From contig JAKSBK010000566.1 in assembly GCA_022361155.1 (NCBI GenBank), forward strand, positions 1 to 38,160: a stretch of DNA of 38,160 nt. The letters are read 5' to 3'. The notes under the pieces were generated by a model. The model was not told the DNA's origin and ran no database searches. It worked only from the letters and a program-made list of their open reading frames with translations. Of the stretch, positions 31,673 to 38,160 are shown one piece after another. Position 1 is the stretch's first letter; every line of letters starts with the position of its first letter. This DNA comes from Pseudomonadota bacterium (GTDB taxonomy: Bacteria > Myxococcota_A > Polyangia > Polyangiales > JAKSBK01). A program made the position numbers and the translations under genes.

Positions 31673-33729
31673 AACTGCAATCGTACGCCGCGGGGGCATG
31701 GGTCACCGGCACGGGCCGCGGGAGGCCTCTGCTCAACGCCGTCAACGGCGAGGTGGTTGCGGAAGCCAACAGCGAGGGTGTGGACTTTGCCGGCATGCTC
31801 GAGCACGCCCGTTCTGTGGGTGGCCCCAATTTGCGCCGAATGACGTTTCACGAGCGCGCGAGGATGCTGAAGGCGCTGGCAAAGCATCTTACGGCTCACA
31901 AGGGCGCACTGTACCGCCGTTCCGCCGCGACCGGAGCCACCAAGGCCGATTCGTGGATCGATATCGATGGAGGCATCGGTACGCTTTTCGTCTATGCCAG
32001 TAAGGGTCGCCGCGAATTCCCAGACGAGACCTTCTACGTGGACGGGGGCCCCGAGGCGATCTCGAAACGTGGCTCCTTCCTGGGGCAGCACCTATGCGTG
32101 CCGCTCGAAGGCGTCGCGGTCCATATCAATGCGTTCAACTTTCCCTGCTGGGGGGTGCTCGAGAAGCTCGCTCCCACGTTGCTCGCGGGGGTACCGGCCA
32201 TCGTCAAACCGGCAACCATAACCTCCTACCTTAGCGAGCAGCTGGTCAGGCTCATGCTCGATGCAGCAGTGCTCCCCGACGGCGCCCTGCAGTTGATCTG
32301 CGGCTCCGTGGGTGACCTCCTGGACCACCTGACAGGCCAGGACGTGGTGACCTTGACGGGAAGCGCATCGACGGGCCAGAGGCTGCGAGCGAAGCCGAGC
32401 ATCGTCAACCATGCGGTGCGCTTCAATATGGAGGCGGACTCGCTCAATTGCTGCATTCTGGGGCCGGCCTGCGAGCCGGGCACGCCCGAGTTCGACCTGT
32501 TCGTCAACGAAGTCAGCCGCGAAATGACCGTCAAGGCAGGCCAAAAATGTACGGCCATTCGGCGTGCGATCGTACCGGATAGGTTGAGCGGTGTCGCGAT
32601 CGAAGCGCTGTCCATGCGCCTGAGCAAGATTCCGCTCGGAGACCCGGCGGAAAAGGGCGTGCGAATGGGTCCACTGGCAGGCCTGGAACAGGTCCAAGAG
32701 GTCGGTCAGCGAGTCGCCGAGATTCGCCAGGACGCCGAGCTGGTCTACGGCGACACCGACGATTTCGCGGTCGTCGGGGGCGACCGTGACAAGGGAGCGT
32801 TTTCGCCTGCGCTCCTGCTTTACACCAAGGAACCCTTCAAGCACCGCGCCGCCCACGACGTAGAAGCCTTCGGCCCCGTCTGCACCGTCATGCCGTACGG
32901 CACTGTCGAGGATGCAATCGAATTGGCTAAGCTCGGCAAGGGCAGCTTGGTGGGCTCCTTATTCACGAACGACGACGAAGTAGCGCGTCAAGTCGTGCTA
33001 GGGACAGCGGCCTACCACGGGCGCATCATGATCGTGAATCGCGCCTGCGCCGAGGAGTCCACCGGTCACGGATCGCCGCTTCCTCACCTGATCCACGGCG
33101 GTCCGGGCCGGGCCGGTGGTGGCGAGGAAATGGGCGGTGTGCGAGGTGTGATGCACTACCTGCAGCGCTCGGCCCTGCAGGGCTCCCCCACCACGCTGAG
33201 CAGGATCTGCAATCGGTTCATGCGCGGCGCGGCGACCACACCCAGCGAGATCCACCCCTTCCGGCAACCATACGAGGATCTCGCCATCGGCAGGACGTTC
33301 TTGACGGCGCGGCGTACGATCGGCGAGGCCGATATCGTCAATTTCGCAGGCGTCAGCGGTGACTACTTCTACGCGCACATGGACGAGCTGGCGGCCCGAA
33401 GCTCGATCTTCGAAAAGCGAGTCGCCCACGGCTACTTCATCGTATCGGCAGCTGCGGGGCTGTTTGTCGATCCTGCCGAGGGACCCGTGCTCGCCAACTA
33501 CGGCCTCGAGAACCTACGTTTCGTCAAGCCGGTCTACGCGGGCGATACGATTCGCGTTCGGCTCACCGTCAAGCAAAAGACCGTCAAGGAACGCCGCCAG
33601 CCCGACGACACGCCTCAGGGCGTGGTCGAGTGGGACGTCGAGGTGCTCAACCAGAACGATGAATCGGTCGCCGTGTATTCGATCCTCACCTTGGTTCGGT
33701 GCCGGGAAGCAACACCCCTGGCCGAGTAG
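31669..33729 (+). CDS. paaZ: Bifunctional oxepin-CoA hydrolase / semialdehyde dehydrogenase PaaZ
   Basis: PaaZ opens oxepin-CoA with its C-terminal hydratase-like domain and oxidises the aldehyde produced with its N-terminal NADP-dependent dehydrogenase domain. The start ATG 31669 overlaps paaY (ATGA). The 686 residues agree with E. coli PaaZ (681). The dehydrogenase half has HINAFNFPCWGVLEKLAPTL (152-171), the catalytic Glu255 in FNMEADSLNCC and Cys294 in KAGQKCTAIRR. The MaoC-like half begins about residue 530 and has FAGVSGDYFYAHMDE, with D565 and H570 matching E. coli D561 and H566. ALDH and MaoC domains are both complete, so the enzyme should be functional. Confidence 0.95.
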   Translation: MKLQSYAAGAWVTGTGRGRPLLNAVNGEVVAEANSEGVDFAGMLEHARSVGGPNLRRMTFHERARMLKALAKHLTAHKGALYRRSAATGATKADSWIDIDGGIGTLFVYASKGRREFPDETFYVDGGPEAISKRGSFLGQHLCVPLEGVAVHINAFNFPCWGVLEKLAPTLLAGVPAIVKPATITSYLSEQLVRLMLDAAVLPDGALQLICGSVGDLLDHLTGQDVVTLTGSASTGQRLRAKPSIVNHAVRFNMEADSLNCCILGPACEPGTPEFDLFVNEVSREMTVKAGQKCTAIRRAIVPDRLSGVAIEALSMRLSKIPLGDPAEKGVRMGPLAGLEQVQEVGQRVAEIRQDAELVYGDTDDFAVVGGDRDKGAFSPALLLYTKEPFKHRAAHDVEAFGPVCTVMPYGTVEDAIELAKLGKGSLVGSLFTNDDEVARQVVLGTAAYHGRIMIVNRACAEESTGHGSPLPHLIHGGPGRAGGGEEMGGVRGVMHYLQRSALQGSPTTLSRICNRFMRGAATTPSEIHPFRQPYEDLAIGRTFLTARRTIGEADIVNFAGVSGDYFYAHMDELAARSSIFEKRVAHGYFIVSAAAGLFVDPAEGPVLANYGLENLRFVKPVYAGDTIRVRLTVKQKTVKERRQPDDTPQGVVEWDVEVLNQNDESVAVYSILTLVRCREATPLAE

Positions 33730-33752
33730 CAGACGCGTGTCCCGGAGGTGCC

Positions 33753-34526
33753 ATGACAATGAGCGAAAGTGGCAAGGTTACGAGCGAGCTCAGCGACAAC
33801 ATAGGCTGGGTGCGCTTCCATCATCCCAAGAAAAACTCATTGCCGCGAGCGCTGCTCGATTCGATCGCCGACGCAATCGCACGCTTCGGCGAGGACCCGC
33901 AGGCGCGCGCCATCGTGCTCGCGAGCCAGGGCGACGGCCCGTTTTGTGCCGGAGCCTCGTTCGAGGAGTTGGCTGCCATTTCGGAACAGGAAGCCGGCAT
34001 GCACTTCTTCAGCGGCTTCGCCAAGGTCATCATGGCGATGCGGGACTCGCACAAGTTCGTGATCGCCCGAGTCCAGGGGAAGGTCGTCGGAGGAGGAGTG
34101 GGCCTGGTAGCAGCCGCCGACCTGGCCCTGGCAACCACGGAGGCGGCCGTCCGCATGAGCGAACTCGACCTCGGCATCGGCCCTTTCGTCGTGGGCCCTG
34201 TGCTGGAACGTCGAGTCGGCCGTACCGCCTTTGGAGCAATGGCGATCGACACCGAATGGCGCGACGCGAGCTGGGCCCTGGCGCATGGACTCTACACACA
34301 CGTGGCGCCCAGTATCGAAGACTTGGATGAGAAGCTCCGGGCCGTGACGAGCAAACTGGCCGCGCACGACCCCGAAGCCATGGCCGAGCTCAAGCGGGTC
34401 CTATGGCGAGGCACCGAGAGCTGGAACTCGCTCCTCGCCGAGCGTGCTGCGCTCAGCGGACGCCTGGTCCTGTCCCGGTTCGCCAAAGACGCGATCGCCA
34501 AGATCAAGGCCAATCGCGGATCCTAG
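33753..34526 (+). CDS. Enoyl-CoA hydratase/isomerase family protein, PaaF-like
   Basis: I start at ATG 33753, four bases after GGAGG (33744-33748); ATG 33759 is an alternative. The 257-residue protein has a crotonase fold: IGWVRFHHPKKNSLPRALL, GDGPFCAGASFEEL (oxyanion-hole region), RVQGKVVGGGVGLVAAADLA and SELDLGIGPFVVGPVLERRV. It probably supplies the 2,3-dehydroadipyl-CoA hydratase step (PaaF). One point needs care: the first catalytic Glu of classical hydratases, expected after GGG (GGGxELA), is replaced (GGGVGLV), while the second (SELDLG) is kept. It may be an isomerase or a hydratase of a different type. It lies 23 bp from the convergent TonB receptor gene. Confidence 0.8.
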   Translation: MTMSESGKVTSELSDNIGWVRFHHPKKNSLPRALLDSIADAIARFGEDPQARAIVLASQGDGPFCAGASFEELAAISEQEAGMHFFSGFAKVIMAMRDSHKFVIARVQGKVVGGGVGLVAAADLALATTEAAVRMSELDLGIGPFVVGPVLERRVGRTAFGAMAIDTEWRDASWALAHGLYTHVAPSIEDLDEKLRAVTSKLAAHDPEAMAELKRVLWRGTESWNSLLAERAALSGRLVLSRFAKDAIAKIKANRGS

Positions 34527-34549
34527 CTGCATGCCGGGACGGGCACTAA

Positions 34550-37339
34550 CTAGAACTCGTAGTCCATACCGATCCGGAAGTTGCGAGGGGTCTGCCGGCC
34601 GGTCACTTGGCCGAAGTTGCTGCGATCGGCCGTGGCTATGCCCGTGGCAGTCCGCATGTTGAGCAGGTTGAAGATATCGAGGTGCAGCCTCAGCTTGTGT
34701 CCTAGCTTGACGGGAAGCACCTGGATGCTCGCACGCAGGTCGATATGGAAGGTGTCGGGCGTGCGGAACTCGGTAACGCCCGAGATATCGTTCGGTGTGA
34801 GCGGCAGCGTTCCGTTCGGCGAGCGGCGAAGACCGTAGCCACCGCTGGACTGCTGATAGAAGCGCTTGGTGCGGTTCGAGCCGCTTCGGTAATGCGCGAT
34901 GGCGCCGAAGCTGAGGTAGTCCAGGTCGTAGCTCGTGATCACGCGGAACTGGTGGCGCACGTCGTGACCAAGGTAGCCGTCGAAAAAGCGCCGCTGCCTG
35001 AGGTTGCCGTAGCCCCCGCCCGGACCGTATGTCCATGAAAGCGTGTAGAAACCCAGGAAACGCAGCCGGGGTGTCGGGTGGCCGTTGAGGGTCACTGAAG
35101 CGCCGTGGTAGTTCGTGTGGTTATCATCCGGGGTAGTGTAGAAGGAAACGGTCTGGCCCTGCTTCTGAGGGTCCACCCAGCCGACGATCCTTGACCCCGT
35201 GGGGTCCCAGATGCGGTTGATCTCGACGGTCGCCCAGCGGTTGGAGATCTTCTTGTAGGTATACTCGGCGCTCGCAGTCAGGCTCGGGGACAGCGCGCGC
35301 CGCGCAACCAGCGTGATCTCGTCCGAATGAGGCATCTTGGCGTTGGGATCGACGCTGAAGTTGCCTTCACCGCCCGACTTCGACACCAGGGTGTCGAAGG
35401 CCGCGGTGTTGGAATCCCACTGCCAGGTGGAAACGGTCTGTACCCGTGACTCGTCCAGCCGCTGTGCCGCTCGCAGGTTCATGGGCTCGGTGTGCCGCCC
35501 ATAGTACGCGCTGATCACGTTACGGCCGTCGCCGGTGATGTCGAACGCCAGACCCAGGCGCGGCCCGAAGCCAAGGAAGCTTGTCACCTGCTCTCCGCCG
35601 CTGGCATAGGTAGTGCCATAGTCCAACCGGATGCCCGGCATGACGTGGAGCCACTCCAAGGGAGTCCACCAGCGATCCTGAATATAGAGGCCGGCCTGGT
35701 AGCCCGTTTGCGTAGTGTCGACGGAGGGTACCTCGGTCCGCCGGTAGCAGGCGTCCCAGGTGGCCGGGTTGTCGGGATCGCACAGCCCATCCTCGAGCTT
35801 CGCTCCGGGTTTGCGATCCTGGTAGGTGTAGCCGCCGGGCGTCTCCTTGGTAACGTTGTTGGAGTCGGCCGATGCCTGAATGCCTATCTTGATGTCGTGG
35901 GTGCCGTAGTAGCGGCCGTGAATGGAAACCGACGGGTCGAACTGGAAGCCACGCTGGGAAGTGATCGAGTCCTCCCCGCCCTGATACCAGCGCGTGCCGT
36001 CCACCAAGTTGGTGTGCTGGGCTCGATGCGGATCGTAGACGCAGTTTTTTGGGCTGAACAGCTCGCAGCCTGTGAAATCGACGCTCCGCACCCGGCCCTG
36101 AGGTCCCCAGCGCTGCCGGCTGCCGGTTACGCCCACCTGCAGGGTCGTGGTGATATCCTCGCTGAGCAGGTAATCCCAGGCGCCAATCACGAACCCCGAG
36201 CTTCGCGCCGCCCCGGTCTCGGCCACGGCCAAGCGACTGTTGCTCCTGTCGGCGTTGTCCCAGGCGGCGGGCGACGTGTTGGCCGACAGCCGCAGCCGAT
36301 GGCGCAACGTCGGAGCGTACTGCAGCTTGGCGCGCGCTCCCTGGGTCGTGTACTTGTAGCTCGGGTGCTGGATGTTGTACGGGGGAACGCCGAGGGGAGA
36401 AGCCATGAAAGGAGGCTCGACGTTCTGGAGCAGCTTGTACGCAGCGTCGAACCAGAACTTGTCCTTGATGATGGGGCCGCCCACCCTGAGGGCGGCGAGG
36501 TAATTGCCGCCCCGGCCCGGCCGAGTCGTGCTGAATGGCTGCTCGAAGCTGTTTGCAAGCGTGCCGGCTTTGGTACGGTCGAACATCCAGGCTCGGACCA
36601 GATACAAAGACGCCTTCGCCGTCCATTCATCGGAGCCGTCGGCGGTCATCGTATTCACGACGCCTCCGAGCGCGTTGTACTGCGCCTCGCCGCCACCCGT
36701 GACGACATCCACCGACTTGACGGAGTCGAAGGGCATCACGTTGCCGCCTCGACCTGTGATGTCGAGCCCATCGACCAGCCAGCGCGTGTTGCGGCCCGTC
36801 CCTCCCTTGATGTTGGAACCGCCCGTGACGCCCGGCACGTTCGCCGGCACGCTCCCGAAGTAGCGAATCACGGTCTTGTTCAGGGTCTTGGCATCCACCG
36901 CTACACCCGTTTGAGCAGCGTCGGCCTGCGTGCTCAGCGCCATGCCGGTGATTTCCATGACCTCCACTTCGGTCGTCTTGATCCGAAGCGACGCCGTGTC
37001 CCCGGCCTGGACGCTGGCGTTTCGCAGCAGCGGTTGCTCTTCGCCGACCACTACCTTGACCTGATACGGGCCCGGCGCAAGCCTTTGGATCAAGAAGCGG
37101 CCGCGCGCGTCCGTCTTGACCTGGCGCGGCTCGCCGATCAGCGCTGCTCCTTCCACCGTGACCGTGGCGCCTGCCACGGGCTGGCCTTGGTCGTCGATTA
37201 CCCTCCCCTTGATTCGTCCAAGCTGCTCGCCCACGGCCAACGCCAGCGCGGGGCTCAACGCCAGCACGGCTTGTACGGTCAGCATCAACAGTCTCATTCG
37301 CTTCCCGAGTCGCGCCTCCATCTGATCCCTCTTCCTCAT
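34550..37339 (-). CDS. TonB-dependent outer-membrane receptor with N-terminal carboxypeptidase-regulatory-like domain
   Basis: The 929-residue protein has a signal peptide (RLLMLTVQAVLALSPALALA), then a carboxypeptidase-regulatory-like beta-sandwich (about 40-125: GRIKGRVIDDQGQPVAGATV, DARGRFLIQRLAPGPYQVKV), a plug (about 150-240: VPGVTGGSNIKGG, NTRWLVDGLDITGRGGNVMP, SVDVVTGGGEAQYNALGGVV) and a long beta-barrel ending in FRIGMDYEF with a terminal Phe, the signal for outer-membrane insertion. It belongs to the SusC/Oar-like branch of TonB receptors. The substrate is unknown. No clear TonB box was seen. The start ATG 37339 overlaps the stop of the upstream gene (ATGA); ATG 37321 is an alternative. 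It converges with the phenylacetate operon. Confidence 0.92.
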   Translation of the reverse strand: MRKRDQMEARLGKRMRLLMLTVQAVLALSPALALAVGEQLGRIKGRVIDDQGQPVAGATVTVEGAALIGEPRQVKTDARGRFLIQRLAPGPYQVKVVVGEEQPLLRNASVQAGDTASLRIKTTEVEVMEITGMALSTQADAAQTGVAVDAKTLNKTVIRYFGSVPANVPGVTGGSNIKGGTGRNTRWLVDGLDITGRGGNVMPFDSVKSVDVVTGGGEAQYNALGGVVNTMTADGSDEWTAKASLYLVRAWMFDRTKAGTLANSFEQPFSTTRPGRGGNYLAALRVGGPIIKDKFWFDAAYKLLQNVEPPFMASPLGVPPYNIQHPSYKYTTQGARAKLQYAPTLRHRLRLSANTSPAAWDNADRSNSRLAVAETGAARSSGFVIGAWDYLLSEDITTTLQVGVTGSRQRWGPQGRVRSVDFTGCELFSPKNCVYDPHRAQHTNLVDGTRWYQGGEDSITSQRGFQFDPSVSIHGRYYGTHDIKIGIQASADSNNVTKETPGGYTYQDRKPGAKLEDGLCDPDNPATWDACYRRTEVPSVDTTQTGYQAGLYIQDRWWTPLEWLHVMPGIRLDYGTTYASGGEQVTSFLGFGPRLGLAFDITGDGRNVISAYYGRHTEPMNLRAAQRLDESRVQTVSTWQWDSNTAAFDTLVSKSGGEGNFSVDPNAKMPHSDEITLVARRALSPSLTASAEYTYKKISNRWATVEINRIWDPTGSRIVGWVDPQKQGQTVSFYTTPDDNHTNYHGASVTLNGHPTPRLRFLGFYTLSWTYGPGGGYGNLRQRRFFDGYLGHDVRHQFRVITSYDLDYLSFGAIAHYRSGSNRTKRFYQQSSGGYGLRRSPNGTLPLTPNDISGVTEFRTPDTFHIDLRASIQVLPVKLGHKLRLHLDIFNLLNMRTATGIATADRSNFGQVTGRQTPRNFRIGMDYEF

Positions 37340-38160
37340 GGAACCTGCTGCACGACCTGCAAACAGTAGACGTAACGCCGGTCGAAGCCGCTGAGCTCTT
37401 CCTGTGGTGTGGGCAGGTAGCGAGTGGGAGCTGGATCCATGGCCAGGACAGACGTTTCGTCTTTGGGCCCCTGGTAGAGCTCCGGCCGATCCGGATCAAA
37501 CGCAACGGTCGCGTTGTAGCGCCAAACCTCGCAGAGCGGGGAGTAGCCCGGCTCGTTCCGCATGAACTGCAGCACATCGTAGCCTGCACCCACTTGGCCC
37601 GGGCTCGTCTTGGATGGGTCGGCCGGGTCGGTTGCTACCAGGCTCGGGATGTAGAGCTTTTGGGCCAACAGCTGTGTGGACATCGTGTTTGGCACGGGAG
37701 CAGTCGGAATCGGACCGCCATCGAGGTAGGCCAAGAGATAGCGATCCAACCAGCCCCAGCGCTGCAGACCGAGCCCCGAATGGCCCGCCTTTTCCGACTG
37801 GCCCAAGGGATAAACGGCCGCCGCCGGATCGATCACGAGCCACGCTAGAAGCTGCCCATCGGCCGGTAGATCAGCCGGTCCGGCCAGCCCCAGTGCCTGT
37901 ACGAGCCCGTTTTCGCTCTTGACCCGCTGGCATGCTGCTCCGCCCAGATCCACCGGTGCCCGGGAGACCACCGGCGCATACTTCGAGCTCGGCAGCGCGC
38001 CCTCCGCGTACTTGGCGCTGGGAAGCTTCGTGAAGACGTTGCCCTGCTCGGCGAAATTGACCTCATCGAGACGCGGGTCGTAAACGTAATTGGCAGGCGG
38101 AGAGCAGGTCGCAACACCGGCTGGATCCAATACGTAGGCCTTCGGAGCCGACGGCACCGG
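37336..38160 (-). CDS. Unknown protein coupled to the TonB receptor gene (partial)
   Basis: The frame is open to the right edge, so only the C-terminal 274 residues are visible. The first codons in view (PVPSAPKAYVL) are not a start; a GTG at 38157 is in frame but probably internal. The sequence is rich in Pro, Ala and aromatic residues (NYVYDPRLDEVNFAEQGNVF, LLAWLVIDPAAAVYPLGQ, GWLDRYLLAYLDGGPIP, YDVLQFMRNEPGYSPLC). Cys residues lie at several points. No domain was recognised. Overlap with the receptor start by ATGA makes co-translation likely, so it is a good candidate for a periplasmic or surface partner of the receptor. Confidence 0.7.
   Translation of the reverse strand, partial: PVPSAPKAYVLDPAGVATCSPPANYVYDPRLDEVNFAEQGNVFTKLPSAKYAEGALPSSKYAPVVSRAPVDLGGAACQRVKSENGLVQALGLAGPADLPADGQLLAWLVIDPAAAVYPLGQSEKAGHSGLGLQRWGWLDRYLLAYLDGGPIPTAPVPNTMSTQLLAQKLYIPSLVATDPADPSKTSPGQVGAGYDVLQFMRNEPGYSPLCEVWRYNATVAFDPDRPELYQGPKDETSVLAMDPAPTRYLPTPQEELSGFDRRYVYCLQVVQQVP

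Noticed and set aside
35492-37369. 625-residue open frame on the plus strand
   Set aside because: It is antisense to the TonB receptor, whose motifs are clear; the plus-strand product shows no domain.

Overview
The window looks like chromosome from a GC-rich Myxococcota-type (deltaproteobacterial) bacterium. Supporting signs are a Hanks-type Ser/Thr kinase with a C-terminal membrane segment, several secreted TPR and AgmX/PglI-like proteins, many lipoproteins with clear lipoboxes, a TonB-dependent receptor with an N-terminal carboxypeptidase-regulatory-like domain, and a very long lipoprotein built from bacterial Ig-like repeats. No rRNA, tRNA, CRISPR array, intact insertion sequence or phage module was recognised.

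Layout. 1-700: the C-terminal end of a REP-associated (IS200-like) transposase, then a repeat-filled spacer. 703-3540: a membrane Ser/Thr kinase divergent from a secreted TPR protein. 3549-5286: chorismate synthase followed by a small lipoprotein. 5864-12232: a lipoprotein of about 2,120 residues with 22 Ig-like repeats. 12398-12835: a lipoprotein resembling a degenerate cytochrome c domain. 13034-13618: an ECF-type sigma factor. 13999-17940: housekeeping genes moaB, purD, a Sua5/YrdC-type gene coupled to purD, a small conserved-looking ORF and an RluD-type pseudouridine synthase. 18086-27211: a DUF72 protein, a lipoprotein with a duplicated NTF2-like domain, a large TPR protein, two lipoproteins with AgmX/PglI-like C-terminal domains, a stand-alone response regulator, a Cys-rich lipoprotein and a MepA-type murein endopeptidase. 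27728-34526: a tightly coupled operon for the lower part of the aerobic phenylacetyl-CoA (paa) pathway (paaG, paaH, paaJ, paaY, paaZ and a PaaF-like hydratase). 34550-38160: a TonB-dependent receptor and its coupled upstream partner, which runs off the window.

The paa operon is the clearest pathway. It encodes isomerisation of ring-1,2-epoxyphenylacetyl-CoA to oxepin-CoA (PaaG), ring opening and aldehyde oxidation (PaaZ), thiolysis (PaaJ) and beta-oxidation steps (PaaF-like, PaaH), with PaaY as a likely thioesterase. The ligase PaaK and epoxygenase PaaABCDE are not in the window, so they must lie elsewhere or the substrate enters differently.

The most unusual signal is in the spacers. Two palindromic elements of about 125 bp (12837-12963 and 17945-18066) sit just after stop codons. 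They share conserved blocks, yet their outer and inner stem arms differ in sequence while staying complementary, so they covary. A 43-bp half copy lies beside the first. Other, unrelated palindromic elements lie at 25921-26022 and 27240-27361, and several short tandem repeats abut start or stop codons (678-705, 5724-5795, 12279-12402, 16541-16635). A REP-associated transposase remnant at the left edge is a possible but unproven mobiliser.
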